Positions 1 to 5,856 of a stretch of 8,150 nt of DNA are shown here, one piece after another. Each line of letters opens with the position of its first letter. Within the stretch, counting starts at the first letter, position 1. The notes under the pieces were generated by a model. That model was given only the letters and a program-made list of their open reading frames with translations. It made no database searches and had not been told where the DNA came from. Source of the DNA: an uncultured Armatimonadota bacterium (lineage in GTDB: Bacteria; Armatimonadota; UBA5829; DTJY01); the NCBI GenBank assembly GCA_937875395.1, contig CALNCU010000268.1, forward strand, positions 1-8,150, in the 5' to 3' direction. The translations under genes and the position numbers were made by a program.

Positions 1-457
1 CATGCACGCCCGCCACTTTTGCCGGAACTGCGCCCATAAGTACGGAGCTTGGAAGCGGCGCCTGGAACCCCGGGGCCAGAACCGCCACCCGCTCAAGCGG
101 GCGCACTATCTGCCCAAGAATCCGGCCGGGACGCATCTCTTCTGTCCATGAGGAGCGGAGCTGTTTTTTATGAAAGTCTTCTATGTTTGCCTTTGCCATT
201 CTTATGGCGGCAAGAAGCTTGTCTGAAACCTGGCTGTAGGCACGGTCTATGTCTTTATCGGGCACCACCAGCGAATCTGCATCCGGCCAATCGAACCGGC
301 GGATGTAGGTGAACACGGCGGCATCTCCGTGCGCCCTTACGTCTGCTATGATGTTTCTGACAATCTCTTCTACCCGGGTGTTATCCTGGAGAAGGGGTTT
401 ATCCAGAAACTCGGCCGCAGCATCCGGCTTAAGGTTTCTTAAATCTATGATTCTCAT
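1..457 (-). CDS. hisD: Histidinol dehydrogenase, N-terminal part (runs off left edge)
   Basis: Reading leftward from an ATG at 457, the frame stays open for 152 codons to the window edge. This stretch was translated by hand because it has no stop inside the window. HisD oxidises L-histidinol to L-histidine in two NAD-dependent steps, the last reactions of histidine synthesis, in the cytoplasm. The N-terminus (MRIIDLRNL), the VRAHGDAAVFTY segment (about residues 40-51), the NIEDFHKKQ segment (91-99) and the LPSSVLMGAVPAKVAGV segment (135-151) match the family in order and spacing. An in-frame TGA lies five codons before the ATG with no other start between, so the start is well fixed. No Shine-Dalgarno is visible, and a -10 box sits 6 bases upstream. 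The usual PGG-T/R-A loop reads PGFQA (129-133), an unusual variant. The zinc-binding and catalytic residues lie beyond the window. Confidence 0.93.
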   Translation of the reverse strand, partial: MRIIDLRNLKPDAAAEFLDKPLLQDNTRVEEIVRNIIADVRAHGDAAVFTYIRRFDWPDADSLVVPDKDIDRAYSQVSDKLLAAIRMAKANIEDFHKKQLRSSWTEEMRPGRILGQIVRPLERVAVLAPGFQAPLPSSVLMGAVPAKVAGVH

Positions 458-493
458 AGTGAGATTATATCAGACGCAAACGCAAAGTAGCAA
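458..493 (-). promoter_or_regulatory. Promoter of hisD, positioned for a leaderless transcript
   Basis: On the minus strand a perfect TATAAT (464-469) is preceded, with an 18-base spacer, by TTGCTA (488-493; 4 of 6 matches to the -35 consensus). Only six bases (458-463) separate the -10 box from the hisD ATG, so transcription should begin at or within a base or two of the A of the start codon. There is no Shine-Dalgarno in that space. Read-through from the upstream ACT-domain gene could also supply hisD mRNA, since no terminator is visible between them. Confidence 0.6.
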
Positions 494-536
494 GATAATG
501 GATGATAGGCTATGCCGCTCTTGCAATTATGGTTAT

Positions 537-1106
537 TTAACATTTGCTTTGTATATCTGTTACGGGTTCCACCGTGCTTGTGGCTTTGAAGATATCCTGA
601 TGCTTAAGATTTACTACAAGTCCGTACCGGGCGCCCAGTTTTTCAAGGGTGGATTGCAGTTCTTCTATATCTGCTCCGCAGGGGATGGAGACCTGTACCA
701 GCATCACAAATCGTCCCTCAAGTGCGTATGCGTAGAAATCGTCTATATTTATGTTGTTATCGGCCAGATAGCCGGTTATGCTGCTTATTATCCCTTTGCT
801 ATCGTTCCCCTGCAGGCTTAGTGTAAATTTTTCTGACGGAGCGTGCTCCTTTGCAGCCGCCTTCTCGAACGGGCGGACGTTAACCTCAAACTCCCCTGCC
901 GCCGCCTGGTTTTCTATTGCCTGCTTTATTTCAGGCTTTGTGAGATTTTGGGGAGCCTCTATAGAGATGATAAGGGTAAAATACCCGCGCATAACTGTTT
1001 GGCTTACGTGCGTAATATTGCCGCCGATGCCGGATAGAGCGCGGCTTACATCCCGGACTATTCCCACTCTGTCTTTTGCCATTACGGTTACTATGTATTC
1101 GTTCAT
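537..1106 (-). CDS. Two-ACT-domain protein, GcvR-like amino-acid-binding regulator
   Basis: The product is 189 residues. Two ACT domains fill it: about residues 3-80 (DRVGIV at 12-17, then GGN at 28-30) and about 93-172 (GNDSKGI at 99-105, NIN at 118-120). ACT domains bind small ligands, usually amino acids, at dimer interfaces. A protein made only of two of them resembles the glycine cleavage repressor GcvR and its relatives, which act through partner proteins and do not bind DNA directly. The open frame extends 31 codons further upstream, but the ATG at 1106 is preferred: it has GGAGG five bases ahead, and the ACT fold starts right there. It lies 79 bases upstream of hisD on the same strand. 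Family assignment is good. The ligand and target are unknown, and no glycine cleavage genes are in view. Confidence 0.85.
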   Translation of the reverse strand: MNEYIVTVMAKDRVGIVRDVSRALSGIGGNITHVSQTVMRGYFTLIISIEAPQNLTKPEIKQAIENQAAAGEFEVNVRPFEKAAAKEHAPSEKFTLSLQGNDSKGIISSITGYLADNNINIDDFYAYALEGRFVMLVQVSIPCGADIEELQSTLEKLGARYGLVVNLKHQDIFKATSTVEPVTDIQSKC

Positions 1107-1158
1107 TTTGCCTCCGGAAACTTTGTGAGCAGGATGCCTGCTTGGAATCCTGTCTCTT

Positions 1159-1167
1159 ATTTTAACA
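1159..1167 (-). promoter_or_regulatory. Extended -10 promoter for the ACT-domain gene
   Basis: The minus strand reads TGTTAAAAT here: a TAAAAT -10 box with the TGn extension that can replace a good -35. No convincing -35 hexamer is seen at 16-18 bases. Transcription would start near 1152, giving a leader of about 45 bases before the ATG at 1106. The site lies within the divergent region shared with the permease operon. Confidence 0.45.
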
Positions 1168-1171
1168 TATA

Positions 1172-1200
1172 TTGCATTAACAAGTAGAAAGTAGTACAAT
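1172..1200 (+). promoter_or_regulatory. Promoter of the ABC permease operon
   Basis: TTGCAT (1172-1177) and TACAAT (1195-1200) are separated by exactly 17 bases. The -10 matches 5 of 6 consensus positions and the -35 matches 3 of 6. The predicted start is near 1207, giving a leader of about 76 bases before the ATG at 1283. It is back to back with the promoter of the ACT-domain gene, so one bound regulator could affect both. Confidence 0.5.
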
Positions 1201-1206
1201 TCAATA

Positions 1207-1246
1207 GCATAGCTTTGTGGCTATAGTTTGCCAGGCCCGGCTATGC
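1207..1246 (+). promoter_or_regulatory. Inverted repeat in the permease operon leader
   Basis: GCATAGC (1207-1213) and GCTATGC (1240-1246) are perfect reverse complements separated by 26 bases, just downstream of the predicted transcription start. A second GCTAT copy at 1220-1224 can pair with ATAGC at 1209-1213, so two alternative hairpins are possible in the RNA. As DNA, it could be a spaced operator. No known regulator family motif is recognised and no regulator gene is adjacent. Confidence 0.35.
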
Positions 1247-1282
1247 GGACAACGTTTTATGTAGTCGGTTCTAGGAGTACAT

Positions 1283-2224
1283 ATGAAAGATTTTCTATCT
1301 AAGATTGGTTCCAACGAATCGGTAGCCGGATACCTGTTTATTCTACCGAATTTCCTGGGATTCCTCGTTTTTACTTTTTCCCCGGTTATTGTATCACTCT
1401 GTTTAAGCTTTGTGGACTGGGATATTCTTACTCCTCCAAAGTTTGTTGGCTTGGCTAACTTTGTGGCGCTGCTTGGGTTCCACAGAGAAGGCGGAGTTAT
1501 TGTTGCAAATGACCCGCTCTTCTGGAAGTATATTGGCAACACTCTGTTTTTTATGCTTAACATCCCCATCTGCATGGCGGGCGCGCTGGTTGTGGCTATG
1601 GTTATGAACCAGAAGCTGAAAGGAATAGTCATTTTCAGGACTATTTTCTTTCTCCCTTCCATCTGCGCGGGCGTTGCTCTCTGCCTTCTGTGGAAGTGGA
1701 TATTAAACCCGGATTACGGCCTTCTTAACCAGATTTTGGGCGCAGTCTTCAGCCTGTTTCATATAAACGCCGCTCTGCCGGGATGGCTTTCAAACCCCGC
1801 ATGGGCGAAACCCGGAATTATGCTTATGGGCTTCTGGGGCGCCATAGGCGGCATGAACATGATCCTCTATCTGGCGGCGTTGCAGGGCGTGCCCAAGGAG
1901 CTCTATGAAGCCGCAGAGATTGACGGGGCCAACGGTTGGAGAAAGTTCTGGGCGGTGACTATGCCGTTCATCTCTCCCACCACGTTCTTTATAGCCATCA
2001 TGGGCGTGATAAACGGGTTCCAGAGCGGATTTATGCAGGCTTACGTAATGACGGAGGGCGGCCCGGCGGGCGCCACCACAACCATTGACTACTACATATA
2101 CAACAATGCTTACCAGTGGCTGCACATGGGTTATGCCTCTGCAATAGCCTGGTTCCTGTTCATTGTTATATTCCTGGTGACGCTTGTAAACTGGCGCTTT
2201 GGCGGCAAGCTTGTGCATTATTAG
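1283..2224 (+). CDS. ABC transporter permease, CUT1 sugar family (MalF/UgpA-like)
   Basis: This 313-residue inner-membrane protein forms half of the channel of a solute importer. Six hydrophobic segments are visible, roughly at residues 15-40, 84-110, 117-140, 173-200, 230-255 and 283-305. The cytoplasmic EAA loop that docks onto the ATPase is present as EAAEIDGANGWRKFWAVTMP (209-228), with the conserved EAA, G and MP positions. The N-terminal YLFILPNFLGFLVFTFSPV is typical of the MalF-type partner in the CUT1 family. The ATG at 1283 has TAGGAG six bases upstream. The second permease follows after 12 bases, so they form an operon. Known relatives carry di- and oligosaccharides or glycerol-3-phosphate. 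The substrate cannot be told from the permease alone, and no binding protein or ATPase is in the window. Confidence 0.93.
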   Translation: MKDFLSKIGSNESVAGYLFILPNFLGFLVFTFSPVIVSLCLSFVDWDILTPPKFVGLANFVALLGFHREGGVIVANDPLFWKYIGNTLFFMLNIPICMAGALVVAMVMNQKLKGIVIFRTIFFLPSICAGVALCLLWKWILNPDYGLLNQILGAVFSLFHINAALPGWLSNPAWAKPGIMLMGFWGAIGGMNMILYLAALQGVPKELYEAAEIDGANGWRKFWAVTMPFISPTTFFIAIMGVINGFQSGFMQAYVMTEGGPAGATTTIDYYIYNNAYQWLHMGYASAIAWFLFIVIFLVTLVNWRFGGKLVHY

Positions 2225-2236
2225 AGTGAGGTTGAA

Positions 2237-3136
2237 ATGGCAGTAGTAGAAGAAGTTGCAATATCACAGCAGGAGTTTAGCGAAGGGTATATCCTTGCAA
2301 GAAAACGTAAGGCCGCCCGGGATATAACCATTAAGACTCTAACATATATAGCTCTCTCTGTTATAGGGGTTTCAATGCTTATTCCGCTGCTTTGGATGCT
2401 CTCCACATCCTTAAAGGAGCCGGGAGCGGTATTCTCTTCATCCATGCAGTGGATACCCAACCCCGTAGTCTGGCAGAATTATGTGGAAGCGTGGAATGCC
2501 CAGCCGTTTGGACGCTTCTACCTTAACAGCATATTTGTGGGCGCCATGGTAACCATAGGGCAGGTTGTGACAAGTTCCATGGCGGCATACGCATTTGCCC
2601 GTTTAGAGTTCCCCGGCCGGGACAAACTCTTCTTTGCCTATCTGGCAACTATGATGATCCCCGGCGCCGTAACCATGATTCCGCAGTTCATACTTGTGCG
2701 CAAGCTGAACTGGGTAGATACCTACTGGGCGCTTATACTCCCCGGACTGTTCAGCGCGTTTGGCACCTTTATGCTCCGGCAGTTCTTTATGACTCTGCCG
2801 CGTGACCTGGAGGAGGCGGCCAAGATAGACGGTTGCTCACTGTTTGGAATCTACTGGAAGATTATAATGCCGCTCTCCATGCCCGCGCTTGCAACGCTTA
2901 CAACAATGACGTTCATGGGCTCATGGAACAACTTTATGTGGCCCCTTATTGTTACAAACTCGCTGGAGATGAAGACTCTGCCTATAGGCTTGCAGGCGTT
3001 TCAGGGGCAGTTTAGCGTTGAGTGGACGCTCCTTATGGCGGCTTCGCTCTTTACGCTTCTGCCGGTTATTGTGGTCTTTTTGGCAGGACAGCGTTACTTT
3101 GTGGAAGGGATTCAGATGGGGGCTATCAAGGGATAG
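2237..3136 (+). CDS. ABC transporter permease, CUT1 sugar family (MalG/UgpE-like)
   Basis: This 299-residue second channel subunit should pair with the permease just upstream. It has a cytoplasmic N-terminal extension of about 30 residues, then hydrophobic segments near 34-55, 96-120, 130-150, 160-183, 205-230 and 264-285. The EAA loop reads EAAKIDGCSLFGIYWKIIMP (193-212). The C-terminus, QRYFVEGIQMGAIKG, is the standard ending of MalG/UgpE-type subunits. The ATG at 2237 is preceded by GAGG with about five bases of spacing and follows the upstream stop by 12 bases. A strong terminator lies 20 bases after the stop, so the transcript ends here and the operon lacks binding-protein and ATPase genes. 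Confidence 0.94.
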   Translation: MAVVEEVAISQQEFSEGYILARKRKAARDITIKTLTYIALSVIGVSMLIPLLWMLSTSLKEPGAVFSSSMQWIPNPVVWQNYVEAWNAQPFGRFYLNSIFVGAMVTIGQVVTSSMAAYAFARLEFPGRDKLFFAYLATMMIPGAVTMIPQFILVRKLNWVDTYWALILPGLFSAFGTFMLRQFFMTLPRDLEEAAKIDGCSLFGIYWKIIMPLSMPALATLTTMTFMGSWNNFMWPLIVTNSLEMKTLPIGLQAFQGQFSVEWTLLMAASLFTLLPVIVVFLAGQRYFVEGIQMGAIKG

Positions 3137-3155
3137 TCTCTCTGCCGCCGTTTGC

Positions 3156-3192
3156 AAGGCGGTCCGCCAAAAATACGGCGGGCCGCCTTTTT
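3156..3192 (+). terminator. Rho-independent terminator of the permease operon
   Basis: A 13-base-pair stem (3156-3168 with 3177-3189, a single G-U pair) encloses the 8-base loop AAAAATAC and runs into TTTTT (3188-3192). An upstream CCGCC (3145-3149) could instead pair with GGCGG (3158-3162) in the left arm, giving a weaker competing hairpin. On the opposite strand the same stem lacks a following T-run, so it mainly serves the permeases, although it also sits just past the end of the convergent phosphodiesterase gene. Confidence 0.9.
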
Positions 3193-3222
3193 ATTTAATG
3201 CCGGAGGGATGGGTGCGGGGCG

Positions 3223-3969
3223 CTAACTCTCTGCTCCAATATCCTTTAGAACCTCAAGGAGCAGCCTTAGATTGTTGCTTGTAATTCCGTCAACCCCAAG
3301 TTCTGCCATGCTTACCATATTCTCCCTGTCATCAACAGTCCAGGGCATAATCTTAATCCCTGCCGCATGAGATGCTCTTACAAGGGCGCCGCTCACCGCC
3401 TGGTAGTTAATCCCAAGTATAGAGGCGTTCAGCGCGGCGGATTCATCTACAAGCTGCACAGATTCAGATTCTGTTAAAGGGAGGTATCTCCATACAAGGC
3501 GTTTGAATACCAGCCTTGTGCTTAAGTTAGGCAGCCGCAGACCAACCTTATCATAGAAAGAGGCTATTACCACTCCATCTTCCATGCCGAAGTTTCTAAC
3601 TGCCTGCACAACACTGGAATCTATCTCTTCCTCTTTAAGTTCCAGTATAAGCCGAACCCTTCCCTTGCACAGCGCCAGGGTTTCATCCAGAGTGGGCACG
3701 CGTTCCCCTGCGTATTGGGGGGAGCGCCAGGAACCGGCATCAAGCGTTTTTATCTCTTCAAGCGTCATCTTTGCCACGCATCCGCTGCCGTCTGTGGTGC
3801 GGTCTACGGTTGGATCGTGCATAATTATAAGGTTGTCATCCTTTGTGTGCCTGACATCGCACTCTATCATATCCGGCGAAAGTTCAATTGCCCGTGCAAA
3901 TGATGCCAGGGTGTTCTCCGGCGCCTCTGCAGCTATCCCCCGGTGGCCTATGGAACATATTTTATCCAT
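3223..3969 (-). CDS. Glycerophosphodiester phosphodiesterase (cytoplasmic, UgpQ-like)
   Basis: The product is 248 residues, the usual length for the single-domain GDPD family. These TIM-barrel enzymes hydrolyse glycerophosphodiesters to sn-glycerol-3-phosphate and an alcohol, using a metal ion and two histidines. The motifs are all present: GHRG (8-11), PENT (17-20), metal ligands E36 and D38, HDPTVDRTTDGSG (51-63) with the second histidine H51, and LELKE (109-113) with E110. A late WTVDD matches the barrel's C-terminal signature. There is no signal peptide, which suggests a cytoplasmic UgpQ-like enzyme, not a periplasmic GlpQ type. The ATG at 3969 has AGGGGG five bases ahead. The gene converges on the ABC permeases. 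If those import glycerol-phosphates or glycerophosphodiesters, this enzyme would act on the cargo, but the genes are not co-transcribed and the link is only suggestive. Confidence 0.93.
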   Translation of the reverse strand: MDKICSIGHRGIAAEAPENTLASFARAIELSPDMIECDVRHTKDDNLIIMHDPTVDRTTDGSGCVAKMTLEEIKTLDAGSWRSPQYAGERVPTLDETLALCKGRVRLILELKEEEIDSSVVQAVRNFGMEDGVVIASFYDKVGLRLPNLSTRLVFKRLVWRYLPLTESESVQLVDESAALNASILGINYQAVSGALVRASHAAGIKIMPWTVDDRENMVSMAELGVDGITSNNLRLLLEVLKDIGAES

Positions 3970-3999
3970 TTCATCCCCCTGTCTTAAGCAATTATAGGC

Positions 4000-4028
4000 T
4001 TGATTTAAAAAGCAACCTTCTCTATTAT
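4000..4028 (+). promoter_or_regulatory. Rightward promoter for the secreted-protein gene
   Basis: TTGATT (4000-4005; 4 of 6 matches) and TATTAT (4023-4028; 5 of 6) are exactly 17 bases apart. Transcription would start near 4035, giving a leader of about 170 bases. The -10 box overlaps the leftward -10 box on the opposite strand. Confidence 0.55.
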
Positions 4029-4032
4029 ACCA
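4024..4032 (-). promoter_or_regulatory. Leftward extended -10 promoter for the phosphodiesterase
   Basis: The minus strand reads TGGTATAAT: a perfect -10 hexamer (4024-4029) with a TGn extension, so a weak -35 would be tolerated. The start is expected near 4017, about 48 bases before the ATG at 3969. Two further TATAAT hexamers occur on the same strand at 4032-4037 and 3991-3996, but neither has a good -35 or the TGn extension. Confidence 0.55.
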
Positions 4033-4038
4033 TTATAT

Positions 4039-4201
4039 TCAAGCAGGATATCTTTTGCCGGTTGGGTAATAATATTCATAGCAGGGCTTGGTTGCTCTTT
4101 ACCTTAAAGCTGCCGGTATCTGTACCGTGCTGCATAGAATCCGGGGTCAACCTGCCGTGTGCCAGTGCCGGGCATGGAAGGCAGTAATTATATCAGGGGG
4201 A
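4039..4201 (+). other. Long structured 5' leader of the secreted-protein gene
   Basis: I see no convincing gene here, although the downstream frame is open back to 4088. The extra 38 codons would put a Cys-rich, non-signal-like stretch ahead of a clear signal peptide. The RNA could form a 5-bp stem with a TCTG tetraloop (4114-4118 with 4123-4127). It could also form a nested stem, CTGCC/GGCAG (4152-4156 with 4180-4184) around TGCC/GGCA (4160-4163 with 4171-4174). It matches no riboswitch that I can recognise with confidence. Confidence 0.35.
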
Positions 4202-4207
4202 ATGAAC

Positions 4208-4897
4208 GTGAACAAATTGATTAGAACGGCTGCGCTTTCACTGGCGCTCTTATGCGTGGCGGGCGCATCTTATGCTTACAGGCTGATTGTGATTCCGGTA
4301 GCAGAGACTCTGCCGGAGGGAACATACAAGCTGGAGGCATCCGCAATTCATAACGATGCCGGCGGAAACGGCTGGCTTTCGGCATACAAGCTTGATTCTA
4401 CTGTGATTAAGAATATAGAGGTAGGCGTTAAGCTGTACGGTAATCCCGGCCATTTTGACCCGTCCGGCACCCAGGCAAACATTCAGTGGCAGATTGCCGG
4501 GGAGACGGAGAATACTCCCGGCTACGGGGTTGGCGTGTGGAATATTTATGATTCCGGCGGTAACGCAAATAACAAGATATCCCTGTTTGCGGGGGCGTTT
4601 AAATCTGTAAAGATAAACGGCCTGCCGCTCCCCGTGAAGGCTCATCTTCTTGTGGGCACAAAACAGCTTCACGGAGTCTTTGGCGGGGTATGCATCCCGT
4701 TTTCAGAGAAATTTAACATTGCCGCAGAGTATATTCCGCACAGCTCTGCTGATACCAAATCGCTTTTAACGCCGGGTGTAACATCTCACCTTGCCGTTGC
4801 TGCCGGTTACAACTACACTCCCCATCTAAGGTTTAAGCTGGCGGATGTGGGAGGGGACATTGGTTACGGCATAGTGTATACCAACGTCTTTAAGTAA
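4208..4897 (+). CDS. Secreted protein of unknown function, probable outer-membrane beta-barrel
   Basis: I do not recognise a family. The first 23 residues are a standard signal peptide: K3 and R6, a hydrophobic core at about 8-20, and SYA at 21-23 as the likely cleavage site. There is no lipobox. The mature part of about 206 residues has no further membrane helix. It alternates small or polar residues with hydrophobic and aromatic ones in short stretches (for example YGVGVWNIYD, KISLFAGAFKSVKI, HLAVAAGYNYTPHLRFKL) separated by Gly/Asn/Asp turns, a pattern seen in small beta-barrels. It ends VYTNVFK, near but not exactly the terminal-Phe signal of outer-membrane proteins. I chose the GTG at 4208 because AGGGGG (4195-4200) lies seven bases ahead. 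The ATG at 4202, two codons earlier, leaves only one base of spacing but cannot be excluded. The gene has its own promoter and stands alone. Confidence 0.75.
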   Translation: MNKLIRTAALSLALLCVAGASYAYRLIVIPVAETLPEGTYKLEASAIHNDAGGNGWLSAYKLDSTVIKNIEVGVKLYGNPGHFDPSGTQANIQWQIAGETENTPGYGVGVWNIYDSGGNANNKISLFAGAFKSVKINGLPLPVKAHLLVGTKQLHGVFGGVCIPFSEKFNIAAEYIPHSSADTKSLLTPGVTSHLAVAAGYNYTPHLRFKLADVGGDIGYGIVYTNVFK

Positions 4898-4904
4898 AAT
4901 CTGC

Positions 4905-4929
4905 GCGGCCCGGTTCTTTGCCGGGCCGC
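4905..4929 (+). terminator. GC-rich hairpin after the secreted-protein gene
   Basis: GCGGCCCGG (4905-4913) and CCGGGCCGC (4921-4929) form a perfect 9-bp stem with the 7-base loop TTCTTTG, seven bases after the stop codon. The position fits a terminator, but the bases after it on the plus strand are not T-rich. It may terminate weakly or protect the mRNA 3' end. Confidence 0.55.
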
Positions 4930-5080
4930 ACATCTTCACCCCGCTTGCACAAGCATAAAGGAATTATCCCCCCAATGCCGAAAGATATCTAGCAGAAGTT
5001 TCCGCCGGGTCTTTGCTGTTCGCCGGATGCGCTATGCGGGGATACTCTTTTAAAGCCTGCCGCCGGAGGAAAATTAATCC
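4930..5080 (+). other. Gene-free upstream region of the metallophosphoesterase
   Basis: No gene is seen in these 151 bases, and no clear -35/-10 pair. Two small elements stand out: a 12-base inverted repeat GCTTG-CA-CAAGC (4943-4954) and a GCTATGC heptamer (5031-5037), the same word found in the 458-536 and 1107-1282 intergenic regions. The Shine-Dalgarno GGAGGA (5065-5070) closes the region. Confidence 0.35.
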
Positions 5081-5803
5081 ATGTCCATATACGCCATATC
5101 AGATTTGCATCTTTCATTCGCCAGCCCCAAGCCCATGGATATCTTTAACCCGGTATGGAAGGATCATCCCCGGAAGCTGCGTGAAAACTGGGATAGAATG
5201 GTTTCCCCCTCAGATATTGTGCTCCTTCCCGGAGATCTCTCCTGGGGGATGACCCTTGCAGATGCCCGGCCGGATCTTCAGTTTGTAGAAGAGCGGCCCG
5301 GCCGGAAGGTGCTCACGCGCGGAAATCATGATTTTTGGTGGCAGAGAAAAGCCACCAACCGTATTCAAAAGACTATTGATAAGAGCTTTACGTTTCTTCA
5401 GGGTACATCTGTGGTAATGGATGGCGTGGGTATAACAGGAACGCGCGGATGGAGGCTTGAAAAGTGGATGGCCATGACTGAAGGAGACCCTTCCATTCAG
5501 GCAGAGGTGGCGCAATCAGAAAAGGTTCTGGCGCGGGAGCTTAAATACCTTGAGAGCGGGCTGGCTTCCATACCGGATTCGGTAGAGCTGAAGATTGTAA
5601 TGCTCCATTTTCCGCCGTTTGATGAAAGATTGCAGCCTAACAATTTTACCGCTGTGCTCCACAAATACAACGTGGATATTGTGGTCTACGGGCACGTTCA
5701 CCTTACCGGCGGAGCATGGCTTGAAGGCCAGATGGACGGCATCCGCTACGTTATGGCATCGGCAGATGTGGCAAACTTTGTTCCCCGGCTGATAATTCCG
5801 TAG
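5081..5803 (+). CDS. Metallophosphoesterase, calcineurin-like (predicted phosphohydrolase)
   Basis: This 240-residue, single-domain protein has no signal peptide, so it is probably cytoplasmic. All the metal-binding motifs of the calcineurin-like fold are present in order: DLH (8-10), GDLSWG (51-56), RGNHDFWW (80-87), the HFPP histidine H176, and GHVH (204-207). These coordinate a two-metal centre that hydrolyses phosphomono- or diesters. GD followed by LSW and the tryptophans after GNHD suggest the COG1768-type group of predicted phosphohydrolases, whose substrates are not established. The ATG at 5081 has GGAGGA ten bases upstream, slightly far but usable, and the DLH motif is at the expected distance. 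The following gene begins 53 bases after the stop on the same strand with no terminator between, so co-transcription is likely. Confidence 0.92.
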   Translation: MSIYAISDLHLSFASPKPMDIFNPVWKDHPRKLRENWDRMVSPSDIVLLPGDLSWGMTLADARPDLQFVEERPGRKVLTRGNHDFWWQRKATNRIQKTIDKSFTFLQGTSVVMDGVGITGTRGWRLEKWMAMTEGDPSIQAEVAQSEKVLARELKYLESGLASIPDSVELKIVMLHFPPFDERLQPNNFTAVLHKYNVDIVVYGHVHLTGGAWLEGQMDGIRYVMASADVANFVPRLIIP

Positions 5804-5856
5804 AACCGGGTTGCAGGCAGAGTTTACCAGAATACAAGAGGATTAAAGTTTAGGGT

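Noticed and set aside
309..821. Plus-strand open frame of 170 codons across the hisD start and the ACT-domain gene
   Set aside because: It runs antisense to two well-supported genes, has no family-like composition and no ribosome site that fits.
1247..1260. AACGTT palindrome as a LacI-type operator for the permease operon
   Set aside because: The symmetry does not extend beyond the central six bases, and no LacI-family gene is present in the window.
1201..1662. Minus-strand open frame of 153 codons over the permease start
   Set aside because: It is a shadow of the first ABC permease, which has a ribosome site, EAA loop and membrane segments.
4075..4200. Cyclic-di-GMP or cobalamin riboswitch
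   Set aside because: Only short fragments look similar (CAGGGC, AAAGCTGCCGG, AATCCGGGG). The full conserved cores, such as the GCAAAGCC core or a proper B12 box, are absent. A covariance-model search would settle it.
4088..4201. N-terminal extension of the secreted protein to an earlier ATG at 4088
   Set aside because: It would place about 38 unlikely residues ahead of a clean signal peptide, and the AGGGGG site lies just before the later starts.
5013..5252. Plus-strand open frame of 79 codons overlapping the metallophosphoesterase start
   Set aside because: It is out of frame with the gene that carries all metal-binding motifs, and its composition is not protein-like.
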